A program made the translations under genes and the position numbers. From Neopestalotiopsis rosae (Eukaryota; Ascomycota; Sordariomycetes; Amphisphaeriales; Sporocadaceae): DNA of 64,000 nucleotides. This document shows positions 22,664 to 34,844 of this stretch, in pieces. The notes under the pieces are model-generated. The model did not search any database. It had not been told where the DNA came from and saw nothing but the letters and a program-made list of their open reading frames with translations. The stretch's first letter is position 1, and each line of letters opens with the position of its first letter. The DNA lies in contig JALGAS010000007.1 in NCBI GenBank assembly GCA_023078685.1, positions 1,116,001 through 1,180,000 on the forward strand, read 5' to 3'.

Positions 22664-24538
22664 ATGGCGTGTCAAGCTTGCCAAACAACTCTTAGTAGTG
22701 CCTATTCGGCAGTTAACGTTACGGCTCGTACCCACGACGTATCCCAACTTCACACACATATCGCGACAACAAAGTGGTTGGAAGACGTGAATCATGCCAT
22801 GAATGCTGCCTGGCCCAAGCGGTACAAGCGATACTCTCGAGCTGCTGTTTTAATGCTGAGCTGGGAGAATGGTGAAATCACCAACAATTCGACCGAATTC
22901 AAAAGACTCGAGAGCGTTTTTAGGAATGAATTCAAATACGAAGTTCACACATGGCAAATCCCATTGAAGCGATCGGGGTCAAAATTGACAGGACGTGTTC
23001 ATGAGTTCGTAGACGAATATCACGGACCGGACAACCTGTTGATAATCTACTAAGCCGGTCACGCCCGTCGAGGAGACGAAGCCGGATCTTATCCAATATG
23101 GTTTGCTAGGTATGCAGAACTCAATTTCATCTGAGGGACCCCATTCGCCATCAAGACAGACCTGGGACCTTTATGTCATTCGAACAAAACGTTCTAGCAC
23201 TTTCACAAAGCTCACTAACTGGTCATTAGTCAAGATGAATCTGTGAATGCGGAAGCCGATACAACATCCATCAGTTCCCTCCTATCTGAAGGAGATACTG
23301 ATGCTCCAGATGTCTTGACGCTGTATGACTGTTGTCATCCTCTTTGTACTCTCCATGGGACATCGCAATCTTCGAATGCTGTAATAGAGTCGCTATGTGC
23401 AGGCGGGTTCGAGTCCGAAGTTCCGATGCCTGGCCCCGATTCTTTTACGTTCGCTTTGATAGATGAACTATCAGCAGCTGCTAGCTCGGAACACCCCGTC
23501 TCTGTCCCGGAATTGCACAGAAAGTTGATCCGGAGACTGGAGATATTTCAATCCAGAGCTCGGTGGAATCGAGACAACTCTCGGCAACTATCCCAGGATG
23601 GCAGTCCCATCTTTACGACCAATGGAAGACGGACGCCAGTATACGTGTCGTTGACAGCACGTAGACCCATTCGAACGATTATGCTGAGACCACTGACGCG
23701 GGATACCGTTACTCAAGCTGGAGTGTCAGATCATAATACCCAGCTGGGCGTCACGCTCCAGGCTTCCCCTATTGTGCTTCTTGTTGTGAGAGTCGCTGAA
23801 GATGAAGATTCCGCTCGGGAGGAAATTCGAAATTGGCTTCTGAGTTCTCCTCCTGGAGTAGTTGAATTCAAGGGCTTCTATCAAAGCCATTCTACATTGC
23901 TACTGGTGGAAATGGCACTAGAGGTCTGGGACCTATTGCCATCCTGCCCAGCGGTCACGTTGGCTGGCTTCGTCAACAACAAAGAGCCGACCACATTCCC
24001 CGATGACAAGCTCATATCAAGGGGGCGCCGTCGTGCACCGGCTTTGAGGCCAGAGTCATTTTCACGCACGACAATTGTGGATCTAATTCGAAATGATATC
24101 AAAAACATCGAACCAATGGATTCTCAAGTACACCGAGAAAGCTTTACTCTGTTGATGACCTATGCGAACGCATTAAGTGACGAGCAACTGTCAGAGTGGA
24201 AATCACGCCCCACGTCATTATTCGTCCAGTTCTGTGAGCTGTTGTTGAGCGATCATTCGACAAGCCCCGGCATTAAACAGTGTCTTCTCATACACGAGGT
24301 ACGCTTTCCTTTACTGCTAAGAGCTAAACTGACATGGGTTTAGGCTTTCATATCAGCATATCTCAGTATACGGGAGAAGATCAAAGACGAGGAGATGACT
24401 TCTGTTCCTAGTCCATCCCGCTTTGAAATCAAACCTTTCAGTGAGCTGATAAGTCGGAGTGGTTCGTCGGAAGGTAATTATCGTCGTCTCAGTTTTTCTC
24501 GCCCTAGGTCTGAGGGTCCACGAAAACTACCCCAATGA
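22664..24538 (+). pseudogene. caspase-like (peptidase C14) gene broken by one in-frame TAA
   Basis: Exons 22664-23109, 23230-24298 and 24344-24538 join in one frame that would encode about 568 residues, interrupted only by TAA at 23051-23053. The stop lies in the segment reading LLIIY-stop-AGHARRG. Relatives have a second tyrosine before the AGH motif, so the stop sits immediately before the catalytic histidine region. The large-subunit-like cysteine motif LTLYDCCH is intact in exon 2. The C-terminal half keeps the family pattern (YQSHSTLLLVEMALEVWDLLP). No plausible intron spans the stop: usable donor and acceptor sites closer than about 45 bases are absent. This could be a recent nonsense allele, a sequencing error, or a gene read as a 129-residue N-terminal product. 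Fungal caspase-like proteins are implicated in stress and regulated cell death. Confidence 0.8.
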
Positions 24539-26599
24539 AGAAAGACTGGTAGCTTGAAGGCGTAGCATAACAGTCCTTTATCGTTCAGTCCGTGGTCATC
24601 GCCTATTGCTCAGATAATGGTGGAGGGGAAAGCAGGAAAAGACCGCTCCACAGTCGATGGATATCAGTCCACGTACGCAGAAATATTTGCAAATAGTCAT
24701 GACGAGGACGCCGAAATCAAATTGTCAGCTTCGAGTCAGGATCCCTGAGCCGTGCCCTCCCCAAAATGTCACTCAGGATCTCACACAAGCATTACCTAAG
24801 CGCGATATTCGGTACCAGGCTGAACCAAAATGCCGCCTTCGAAGAAAGAAAACATGTATTTGCCACTTTTCAAATTGTGCTTGTCCAAGATGATCGAGAT
24901 GCGGGAACGCAGTAATCCGAGCAAGAAATCGAATTCACTTCGGCTGCAGGCATTGTTCTACATATAAGACCTAGAAGTTTCGTTATTGTAAGCACTGCAA
25001 ATGGTAGTCCTAGTATCTTGTCAATGTTATGTATTGAAGCACTTTCAAGAAGCTCGTCAAGAGAATCTCTGATGGTCCTTCCCGAATAGAAAGAAGCAGG
25101 CGCTGCAACGAAACGTCATCGAACCTCCCGACTCGTATCAACTGCGAAGGACTCCTTGAACGACTTCCTGCAAGAATACAAATGACAACTACATGCCAAC
25201 GATTTCATTATTTCCCAGGACCTCGCCGTCGAGAACGTAGACTCAAATACCTGAATCAGATTAATCTGCAAAGAGGACCACGTTACCTTTGTATGGGTTG
25301 GCGAGACTGACTGTATGAGGGTTCACAACAACAAAAATCCAATTCAAAGCGTGTGATAACCTGGGAAGAGGGGACATTCAGAGCGGGAAAGAACTAATAT
25401 AAATCTTGCTTTCCTCGGGCCATACCCATGTCGAATCTAATCAGCGCATCCTCTAAAAAAGTGTAGGACTTGTCGGTTGTCGCGTGTGATTATTTGTCCT
25501 GTCGGGTTTAATGTGGTTAATAATCACAGGACATGTAATTCAACATATTGAACAAGCACATGGCAGGACGGTCCATACATTCACGGGCTGCTTCAGTGTA
25601 AAATTTTATTATCGTTCGCTTACCTCCTCAAGGTAGAGTCTCTATCATGGCTCTGTCGCCATCATAATTGGCCAAGCAAAACAAAGTAACCGTAAGATAT
25701 ACTTTTACAGTGAAAACGTCTAGGTTTGGGTGGCATTATTCTGAGTTCTTGGCGTGCCCGCGATGTTTGGGGAGATGCGGGGAAGCTGGACAAAGTGCTC
25801 GAGGCTGGTGGAGAGAAGCAATGTTTCACCCTGACACCGCCCATGGCAAGGTGCTTGCAAGTGAATATCTCCGCATCTGGCTCATGAAGAAGCCTTGTCA
25901 CACGACCGTGTCACAGTTTTGAAGATAAAATTGAATCAATATTCCTGTCAGCTCAGTCAGGTCAGATTTAAGGTGCACACAGCGGGAGAAGAAGCCTCTC
26001 CCGTGTAACTAAAAGCTTCTGTTTCTCTTAGGCCGTATGGCGGGTAGCCACTCTGTGGCGTATCGATTTCACCCCGTCCCATCTTAAGCTGGGACCTTTT
26101 GTCCGATGGAGGCGCTGGACTTTGCGCCTGTCATCGATGGCGGGTTACCTGACGAACTCTGCAGCCACCAACTCGCGAGTACAGTACACCGACAGTATTT
26201 TGCGAGCCAATGGCCTGCCGATGGGCTATCAGCTACAGGCGTCAGCAAGAAGAGGACATTCCCAACAATGATCCGACGAGAGGTTTGAAGGCCGAAAGGA
26301 TCAATAGTCGAGACTCTTCAAGTTGTCCGTCGCATATAAGTGCGATGCGAAAGGGAGACTGAAATCCTCGGGACCTAACTGAAAAGGATTTTTCGCGTTC
26401 ACACCCGAGGCGGTTGGCTTGCAACATGGCGAGCGTGGCATGCGTGGAAGCCGAAAACCTGCGCCGTTTTATTGCTTATACGAATTAAGACATGGACTAA
26501 GTCCCTTGAGTGCCCCAAGCCAAACAAGCTTGACCAAGTAGCGTATCTCCCCCGCATGCTTACCCCGCATAATCATCCTCAATGTGGAGTAGCCCGTTG

Positions 26600-27039
26600 C
26601 TGGGGTAGTGCTTTGGGCGCACTTTGGTAGGCATCCGAGGCCGTCCAGGGGGGAGGACGGGGGAGGACTCGAGCGAGTTCGAAAGAGCGTAGCGCCATGC
26701 TCGTGATAACAACGTTCCGAAAATCGAGCCACGGTCAGCGCGTGTTGTGTCGCATCGCAGACGACAGGAATCAATTCCCTGGGCTCGAACACGCGTACCA
26801 CGTCCCTGGAAGACGACAGGGGACCACCCGGGGTTTGGCCTTGGGGTGGCCTTTGGTTGACCTTTGGTTGCTCTGGGGTTGGCCTCTGCAAAGGTACCCT
26901 GTAATCACTCATACCACTCAATGCTGTAACTTAGCGGTCCAATGGCAGCGAGACATTCCTCCTCACACTCCAGCTCGCTTATGGCCCCCCTTAGCCGACA
27001 GACTGTCACCCGGCCTAGATGGGACCGATTTTACCCCAG
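26600..27039. promoter_or_regulatory. cluster of candidate CreA/Cre1 sites (SYGGRG)
   Basis: Hexamers matching the carbon-catabolite repressor consensus SYGGRG occur at 26600-26605, 26828-26833 and 26873-26878 on the plus strand and at 27034-27039 on the minus strand. They lie 200-640 bases before the start of a sugar transporter, where glucose repression would be expected. One or two such matches would occur by chance in this length, so the support is weak. Confidence 0.3.
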
Positions 27040-27125
27040 ACCCCATCCCTCGCATCTTCCCATAGAGCGCCGCCGTCTGGTTGGTGGGATGCTCCTTGGA
27101 AGAGATCGAGGTTGATTATCTTTTG

Positions 27126-27133
27126 TATATAAG
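27126..27133 (+). promoter_or_regulatory. TATA box of the MFS transporter
   Basis: TATATAAG, 107 bases before the start codon at 27240, followed by a C/T-rich leader. This position and sequence are typical for a regulated fungal core promoter. Confidence 0.6.
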
Positions 27134-27239
27134 ATGGATAGCCTCCAGTGAGACTCTCTTGCATGACGCTCCTCTTCTCCACTCCGCTTTCTCCCCCCAA
27201 CACTTTAACTTTCTCATATCAGGCATAACAGCAGCCAAC

Positions 27240-29062
27240 ATGGGAACCCCAGAAGACGTCAAGCACCATGGCGACGGCGCCGAGGTCGAGGCGGCTGTCC
27301 ACCACGACCACGCCGCCGACCTCGATGAGAAGGCAAAGGTTGCCGACTACAGGGCGGATGCCATCGAGGCCGAGGCTGCTGAGCACAACATGACCGTGCT
27401 CCAAGCTGTCCGAGAATACCCCATGGCTTCCTTCTGGGCATTCGTCATGTCCTGCACTATTGTACGCACCCGTCTGCTTTCCATATATACAATCATCAGG
27501 ATCATGTGACAAGGATTGTGTCTAATTTTGTGTGTCTCTATAGATTATGGAATCGTACGATGTCTTCCTCATCGGTAGTTTCCTCGCCCTTCCTGCGTTC
27601 AAGCGGGAGTACGGTTTGTTCGATCCTGGCACCAACGACTATGTCGTCGAGACAAAGTGGCAGTCTGCACTTCAGATGGCTGGACAACTCGGTGCCCTCA
27701 TTGGTGTCTTCCTCGCCGGACCTCTCACCAGCCGTATCGGATACCGTTATGCGACCCTGACCGGACTGATGCTCTTGAACGCCTTCATCTTCATCTTCTA
27801 CTTTGGAAAGTCGCTCCCAGTCTTCTTCGTTGCCCAGCTCCTCGAAGGTCTGCCCTGGGGTATTTTCATTGCAAACGCCCCGGCATACTGCAGTGAGATT
27901 GTACCAATCAAGCTGCGTGCCCCGGCTACTCAGATGCTCCAGATGTTCTGGGCCATTGGTAGTATCATTGTCGGTGCAGTCACCTACGTCTACAGCTCCA
28001 AGCTCGACCCCAGCGCCTACAGAATTCCCATTGCTCTTCAATGGTTGTTCCCCACTCCCCTGGCTATCCTCGTCTTCTTCGCCCCTGAGTCGCCTTGGTG
28101 GTTGGTGCGAAAGGGACGTCTCGAAGAGGCAGCAAAGTCAGTCGGCCGTCTCGGTCGCAAGGAGAAGATCAACACTGGTGACGCTGTTGCCATGATGCGT
28201 CGTGTCGTTGAGATGGAGAAGTCCACCTCCGACCCCAGCTTCTTCGAATTGTTCAAGGGCACTGATCTCTACCGTACCCTCATTGTTTGCGGTGTTTACG
28301 CTGCGCAAAACTTGACGGGTAACCTGATTGCCAACCAGGCTGTGTACTTCTTTGAGCGTAAGTCGCCACTCATGATTGATCTCATAATTCTGGTATAGGT
28401 TCATACTTGCTAACACAACATTGCAGAGGCCGGTGTTGCCACACAAACTGCCTTCGCCCTCGGACTCATCACCTCGGCTCTGCAAATGATCTTTGTCATG
28501 CTTTCTTGGATTCTCACCACTTACTTTGGCCGCCGTAGCATCTACCTCTGGGGTTCAGCCTTCAACACTGTCCTCTTGGTGGCTCTCGGTATTGCTGGCT
28601 CATTTGGCAAGTCGACTGCATCATCTCTGGCTCAAGCATCATTGGGTCTCATCATCTCCGTCTTGTTCACCCTTGGACCTGCTCCGGCTTCTTGGGTTAT
28701 TATTGGTGAAACATCGTCCATCCGTCTCCGACCTCTCACCACCGGTATTGGTCGTGCTTCGTACTACATTATCGAGATTCCTTGCATCTTCCTCGGAAGT
28801 TACATGCTCAACCCAACGGTAAGTCATCCATTCATTCTGTATGCTTCAAGAACTATTGCTAACATTCTGGCAGGGTGGAAATCTTGGTGGCAAGTGCGGT
28901 TACGTCTGGGGCGCTACTGGATTGATCTGCTTGATCACGGCATTCTTCTACTTGCCTGAGATGAAGGGTCGCTCGTACCGTGAGATTGACATCATGTTCA
29001 ACCGTCGCATCCCTGCTCGCAAGTGGAAGAAGACGGAAATTGACATGAACGATGATGAGTAA
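27240..29062 (+). CDS. MFS sugar transporter, maltose/alpha-glucoside permease type
   Basis: Proton-coupled uptake of (alpha-)glucosides across the plasma membrane. Exons 27240-27461, 27544-28357, 28427-28818 and 28874-29062 give 538 residues. After an acidic cytosolic head of about 65 residues come twelve hydrophobic segments. Family signatures seen are the first-half SRIGYR loop, QLLEGLPWGIF, PESPWWLVRKGR after helix 6, TYFGRRSIYLWG after helix 8, and LPEMKGRSYREID after helix 12. The PESP and PE(M/T)KGR motifs mark the sugar-porter family, and the Met/Trp-rich helix 5 region fits the fungal maltose permease/general alpha-glucoside subgroup. Substrate preference is inferred. The TATA box and possible CreA sites upstream suggest carbon-source regulation. 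Confidence 0.93.
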
Positions 29063-30587
29063 AGAGGTTGCAAGGTGTAATGCACACTCAACAAGGTTCT
29101 GTATTGTCCCATGAATGTTTGGTGCGATACAAAGGACCAAAGAGGACAGCAACACTCAATCATGTAGACGACTAATGTCTTATGGAATCATCACAGTATG
29201 AATCTGTTGGTTATATCCCTCCTCTATAGACAGATAGAGAGCTCAATTCACACCGATCTGAGAATTTTGACTTGATCCTGACTTGGAATAGTTCAAACAA
29301 ATACGTGATGTGTATCTCGGATGCTAGTATGCGGCTCCAAACTATAGTCACGCATGTGACACTTCGTGAGGCGCCTATGAGAGTTTGACTCGAGGCTTGG
29401 AGCTTGTTGCCAGAAAAAAAGTATGACAAGCCAGGTGAGTCGCCCGACAGCCGAATCGAGGTGCCAAAGCTTGCATGGTCGGATCGGGCCTCTTCGTATG
29501 TACATACAACACCAGTCCGGGTAACCACTTCATCGAGTCTAGCAATTCCCTCGCTTGGTAGTGCAACGCATCACATGGCCAAAACCAAGAGCAATCAATT
29601 GTTTTTATAAGCAAGCATGGTTCAACATCCCAAACAAACGGGGTCCCGTTTATTACTGTAGTACGATGGATCCTTCAAAATCGTTCCAACCACTCACTGG
29701 ATGCGTGGGGCCATTTCAAGGCAAACAGCTGTTGTTGATAATCCCACCAATCCAACACCTTGCCCGTGAAGCTAAACGGGAATCCCATCTCCGCGGTCCG
29801 TAGGGACCGGGCACTCTGGCAAGGATTTCAGCTCGAGCACTAGGGCAGATGTACGGATCTGTAGGTTGGGTATGATTTCTAAAAAACTATATTCCGCGAT
29901 GGTATGGGATCGCATACGACCGCATCTCGAAGCTTTTCAATTTGTCGGAACCGACGAGCAGATTTGGGTCATGTGAGTAATTGGCTGAGGAGCGCTCACC
30001 TAAGTGCTGCTAGTGGTGCTGCTGGGAGCGCTGATGCGGCATCCCTGCCAGTCCTTCTAGTTGGTTAGGTGTGGTAAGCTTATTACTTACGAAGTACACA
30101 AGGTTTCTTTCACGGCTCTCTCTTGATGCGACTTTCTACTATGCGCATCGCACGACCAACTAGCGATTTGGTAATGATGAAAAAGAACAAACAAAGTAGC
30201 ATCTCATCTTGATACGAGTGTCATGAATGGTTGTCATTGATGGTCGACTGGTCGTGCATTGCAAGACCCGCTACGCGCATCATGGATTTGGATGGGCGCT
30301 ACTTTGGAGACGCGGGCCGAGACGGCCCGCACCAGGATCTCACTCATCCTTCTCAACGCATCTCATACAAGTGCAACATGTCATTCTGCTGCTGGCCTTA
30401 CTTTGTATCGCTGTTCGACGTGTCGGAGGTATCTACAAACAATAGATCAGAAGTATAGCGTCCGAAAATCTGGGGTCATCACAGCACCGCTCGCCTGGTC
30501 TCTACTCCAGCTGAGACGGACAATGGCTGCACTTCCACAAGTGGGTTGAGCAGTATATGATGAATAGAACTAATGTACTTTTGATCC
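29063..30587. other. convergent intergenic region
   Basis: Between the transporter (+) and methyltransferase (-) stops. ORFs of 60-105 codons on both strands show no motifs. No repeat or RNA gene is recognised. Confidence 0.5.
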
Positions 30588-31472
30588 CTAAGCCTTTCGA
30601 CCGACCGCAGTCACAATCTTCCTCTGGTGTATGACAACACCCTGATCAATCTCCTTGACAGCCCCGACAAATAAGTCCGCCCAAGCCTCCTTGGTCATTG
30701 GAGAGTCCGGCTTGTCCGCCTTGGACGGATACAGCTCGTGGAGCTCCTCCAGGACCATCAAGTAGTCCTCGGTCCAGCCCTTCAAGTCCTGCTTGCGCTT
30801 TTCGCAGGTTTGCAGGCTGACGTCTTGGAAACCGTGCTGCTCGAGGTGGCGGTCCAGAACCTCCAGCCAGTCGCCCTTCATGCCGCGCGCCACCGCTCCT
30901 CCCATGAAGAACTGCAGTATGGTGTCGCAGGTCGCCTTGGAGACCTCGGGGGATGGCGATTCCGCAACGAATACATCCGCTCGGGCATCTTCCCATTGCA
31001 GCCATCCACCCGGCTTCAAGAGCGCCAGGGCCGTGGATAAGAGGGGCTTGACATCCGAGTTGATAATCATGCTGGTGAAGCCTCTGATGTGCACAACGTC
31101 GTAAGTACCAACGATCTCGGCTGGAAGTGACTTGGCCAGGACGTCAAGCTCTTTCAGGAGGACCGAGGGTGGTAAAAATGCTGGCGCAGGGTAATGGGAT
31201 GGGTTGATATCGTAGCCGTCCAATTGAGCGCTGATGCCCTTTTCGGCCAGTCTTGTGTCCAGGTCTATGAGCCATCGGCCATTGGCACACCCGAGGTCAG
31301 CAATTTTCACTTGACCGGACTTGGCTATGGCGCTCTCGATGCGAGGATCCAGGAGATGTCCGACCGTGCTCACAGCGAGAGAGTGTTGCAGGTGAAGACG
31401 TGCCGACGTTCTAAAGTTCCTGTTTGGCGCAATCCAGTATCCGGACGTGTCATAGGAAGTAGTGGAGGCCAT
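30588..31472 (-). CDS. class I SAM-dependent methyltransferase
   Basis: A single-exon gene of 294 residues from the ATG at 31472; the open frame continues upstream but without ATG. The SAM-binding loop reads VKIADLGCANGRWLIDL (motif I), followed by an acidic YDINPS at the end of beta-2 and YDVVHIRGFTSMI as motif II/post-II. LLKPGGWLQWEDA is the classic motif before beta-6. This layout matches fungal small-molecule (UMTA/LaeA-like) methyltransferases often found near secondary-metabolite genes. No such cluster is visible here, so the substrate is unknown. A TATA box lies about 120 bases upstream. Confidence 0.88.
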   Translation of the reverse strand: MASTTSYDTSGYWIAPNRNFRTSARLHLQHSLAVSTVGHLLDPRIESAIAKSGQVKIADLGCANGRWLIDLDTRLAEKGISAQLDGYDINPSHYPAPAFLPPSVLLKELDVLAKSLPAEIVGTYDVVHIRGFTSMIINSDVKPLLSTALALLKPGGWLQWEDARADVFVAESPSPEVSKATCDTILQFFMGGAVARGMKGDWLEVLDRHLEQHGFQDVSLQTCEKRKQDLKGWTEDYLMVLEELHELYPSKADKPDSPMTKEAWADLFVGAVKEIDQGVVIHQRKIVTAVGRKA

Positions 31473-32139
31473 TGTCAAGGCGCCCAAGTCCAGCAAGTTT
31501 CAAAGATGTATAGAAACAGTTTGTTGAGTAAATCACGATGACTTAGGAAGTACAGAGTCCGAGACAAGTGTGAATTGAAGCAATGCGATGTTTTATATGC
31601 CTGAATTAGCAAATATTGCGATTTCGAGATAGCAACGCTTGAGGTGCCTGTTTGCAAGTTATAGTACCAACCAACAGTCTTGGCGCATCCTTATGGGGAA
31701 TTTGCTAGCCCCGGCATTGGTCTTGCGGCTGTGATAAGCCTCTGTCCATCGCAAACATGTTGGTTGCATTGACGCCAATCGGAGCGCTCCGCATGAAATA
31801 AACACATAATTGAAGGGGGAAAATTAGATGAGAAAAAGACCTCAAAGCGGACGTAACAGCCAACTATCACTGGCCAATTCAGCGCATCCCGCGGCGCATT
31901 AACGCCCTTCAAAGGCTTCGCAGCTATTTAGTCTACACGATTGTGTGGGTATTGATTGTACACCGATTTGCAGAACCAACGGAATCCATTCTGTCAAGTG
32001 GGCCATGTTGCCTGTCAAATTTGTCGATAGCCACGGCTGATCTGTGATGATTGGTCCTTGGGAGTATCGTGACATCTTTCAAGCCTTGGTCTATGTGAAT
32101 AGCCGACCATAATATCAAAGGATATAGTCATTGCTCGCA
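31473..32139. other. intergenic region upstream of the methyltransferase
   Basis: Methyltransferase promoter and the 3' region of the membrane-protein gene, both on the minus strand. No ORF of note. Confidence 0.5.
31591..31597 (-). promoter_or_regulatory. TATA box of the methyltransferase gene
   Basis: TATAAAA on the minus strand, about 120 bases upstream of the ATG at 31472. Sequence and spacing fit a core promoter. Confidence 0.6.
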
Positions 32140-34308
32140 TCACAAGAGTCGTGCCTTGTCTTTGATCCGAGTCGTTTCCTCTTCGAGTCCCACGCCCACC
32201 GACAGCCGGCCCTCCTTGGTCAATTCTGTGAACCCATATCGCACCCGCTTATTTTTCATCATCTTCGTTATGTCTAGGTCATTCATCCTACCGCTGTCAA
32301 ACGGGAGGTTGATGTACTTCGAATCTCGTACAATCGACGACGCGTAACCGAGAACTTCGGGTCCTGCGACCATGTGGCGGTAGATCACGCTCAAAACACC
32401 GCCGACGAGGAGCACAGCGCACGAGATAACGCCAGCCGCAACCCATAACGGATTTATGGCATATACCTCGTTGAGTACGGTTGTGGTGACAGGTAGAGTG
32501 ACGGTTGTACCGCCTAATTCACCGCTTGTGGGGAGGCCTACCTGGCTAAGATAAAGATACGTGTTCAGTACTTGGCTCAAACGACGGCCGAATAATGTGT
32601 TGTTGATCTCCTTGAACATATTATCCGTGTCATACGTCGTTATGTTGTTCATTTTTGGATTGTTTAAATACTGTGCAACCAGGTCCGGCAGCCTCGAAGA
32701 ACCAAAAGCTCCCACTTGGGATAATTGCTGTGATATCCAGGCCCACACGCAGGGGAAGTTGAGGTGGGAAATCAGCTCTGTAACGTGAGGCTTTTGCGAA
32801 GGACGTTGAGCCGTGACTGTGCAATTTTGCCGAGTGGCAATAGATACATGCCGCTCGCAAGAGACGCGTGACTCAACGTACCGTTGCCGTACATGACATC
32901 GTGCTTCAATGATGACGGGATCCCCAAATTGATGATCAGTGAAGCCCGATTGGTACAATAATTCTGTCGGGCCAGCGTCGATTCCGGTTTCGTTCATAAA
33001 ACGCTCAGGACTGTTGTCGAATACGAACCACACACGACTCGGGTCATTGGCGTCATGGAAGTAGTTTTCTGGCCCTCTCAATTCACTCTGAGCTGTTTCG
33101 TTTACCCAGTAGTAATCGACAAATCCATTGAGCGCCATGGACCATGTAGGGTCCTTTGTGAGAGTGTAATTGGTGTTTCTCTTAGTGATTCCTTCCCAAG
33201 TACCATTCGCCGGAATCGGCGTCTGGTCGGATTGACCATTCGCGACTCCTTTCCAAGTCCAGGAAATATCAATAGGCGGTGAATGTTGTCGATTAGTGAT
33301 ATTGTAGCATTCAAGTTCAATGTAGGTTGATTCGATGGATAATGTCGTATTTCCGGACGCGACGTTGACCACAGGAATCCCTACCAGAGAGCTGTATCGC
33401 TCAAAGTCAGACACTTGGCTCAGTTCTTGCCACTCAGTATCAGTACTTTCGAATTTTGATCCATTCGGCGAGAAGAATGGGATTTTGACATTTCCCCAAT
33501 GGTCCATAGTATCAAGTTTGGTGGTCTCCGCTGTCATTATTGTTGCAATGAATAAGGAATTGAGATACTGGAGAACTCCATCCGCTATTTCTTGTGCATT
33601 CGGAGCAGAGAAACCAAATTCGGCGAAACCACTCTCGTGGAGGTTGTCGTAGTACGTTACAGTCGACAGAGATTCCATAGGCTGAAGGCGCGAGTCTAGG
33701 ATTCGGAGTATAGACTGAGAGCCCAGTGGAGAAAAAGCCCAAACAAGTATCAGTGATAGCCCAAGCCAACCCACAGTGCGGAACTGAAATTGGGTCGTGA
33801 CGACGGAGCCAACGCTCCGACTCCCTAACAGTTGTTCCAACGACTCCATTGACGACCCTGACTCTAGCTTCCAGCGCGAGATCTCGTACATAAGTCGTCC
33901 TACTACCGAGGAAAATATGATGGGAAACAATGTTGAAACCTAAATATAAATTTGTCAAGAAAATACATCTTTTCGAAAGGAAGGACGTCTTACCACCCTC
34001 ACAGCATTTTGCCATGTCTCAAATGAACCCTTTTCGATCTCTTTGCCATCGAGACGACTTATAGCTATGATGAAACCGAGCAGAGAGAGGGGCAGAAGAA
34101 CCGCGAGAATATCAGCCACTACTTTGAAAAAATCTAGTTTTTTATGGGTGAAGTCTGCGATTTTGGTATTGGCAATCTGGCGTGACTGTGAGTCAGTTTC
34201 ATCGGGCTGGCCTACATGTGAGGCAGATCCAGCATATCGATTCAAGGTAATCAAGCTGATCTCAGATCCTGCTGCTAGCCCGTAATTATCAGTTATTTGT
34301 GTCGTCAT
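32140..34308 (-). CDS. large membrane protein with glycosylated ectodomain, unknown function
   Basis: Exons 34308-33994 and 33939-32140 give 704 residues. An ATG at 34422 in the same frame would add 38 residues. Hydrophobic segments lie near residues 63-84, 108-124 and 160-176 and again near the C-terminus (NPLWVAAGVISCAVLLVGGVL). Between the third and last segments is an ectodomain of about 420 residues with many N-x-S/T sites (for example GNTTLSIE, NGTWEG, WVNETAQ, INNTLFG) and several cysteines. The cytosolic tail of about 80 residues is basic. This is the layout of a fungus-specific family of uncharacterised integral membrane proteins, superficially like DUF3176 proteins, though I cannot confirm that. 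A role in cell-surface sensing is only a guess. Confidence 0.75.
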
Positions 34309-34844
34309 CTTCCGGTATGATAATTGCTGCTGACGAGTCTTCTGAACGCTATGTAACGCACTATAGTTAAGGTATTCAAGGTTGCGAAAAGAAGTTTTGA
34401 GATAAGGCTGTGACAGCATCATTTGCGGTGGATATACTTAAGTCATATACAATTGAGGAGATCCTGTTTATTGCGTCATATCTAAAATTGGAGCTCAACT
34501 TCGGTAGAAAGAGAATATTTATTGAATGGCTGTTGTGCTACGTGAGGTGCAGTCTAAAGTAGCACATAGCAACAAGTTTTGCCCATCCTGGCCGATCAGA
34601 CAGCCAATAGATTGGAAGGGAGATACAAGTAGGCGCCTTGTTTGCATGAAGGTGTATTTTGTTCCAGGACTTTGAGTGAGGGCTGTGACGTGTTGCACCT
34701 CATACTATAACATTCATTCGTTGTATTCCTATAGAGCCTCAAAATTGCTAAGCACAACTCCGCCTTATACATTTCATACAGCCGCCCCCACATTTGCCAC
34801 TAGGCGACCTACTTGGGGGCGGATGTATTTTGCAGATACAGGTC
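34309..34844. other. intergenic region
   Basis: Upstream region of the membrane-protein gene (-) and 3' region of the sulfatase (-). A/T-rich, no ORF of note. Confidence 0.5.

Larger units (their letters stand above)
24539..27239. other. 2.7-kb intergenic region upstream of the transporter
   Basis: No gene recognised. The right half (26.5-27.1 kb) is G/C-rich with imperfect short repeats of a CCTTTGGTTG-type unit near 26850-26870 and holds the transporter promoter. ORFs on both strands overlap one another and show no motifs. Confidence 0.5.

Noticed and set aside
23040..23065. An intron that would remove the TAA in the caspase-like gene
   Set aside because: No donor and acceptor pair of realistic length surrounds the codon while keeping the LLIIY and AGH segments.
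23406..23416. GGTTCGAGTCC, a perfect tRNA B-box-like string
   Set aside because: It lies in the coding frame of the caspase-like gene and has no A box, anticodon arm or acceptor stem around it.
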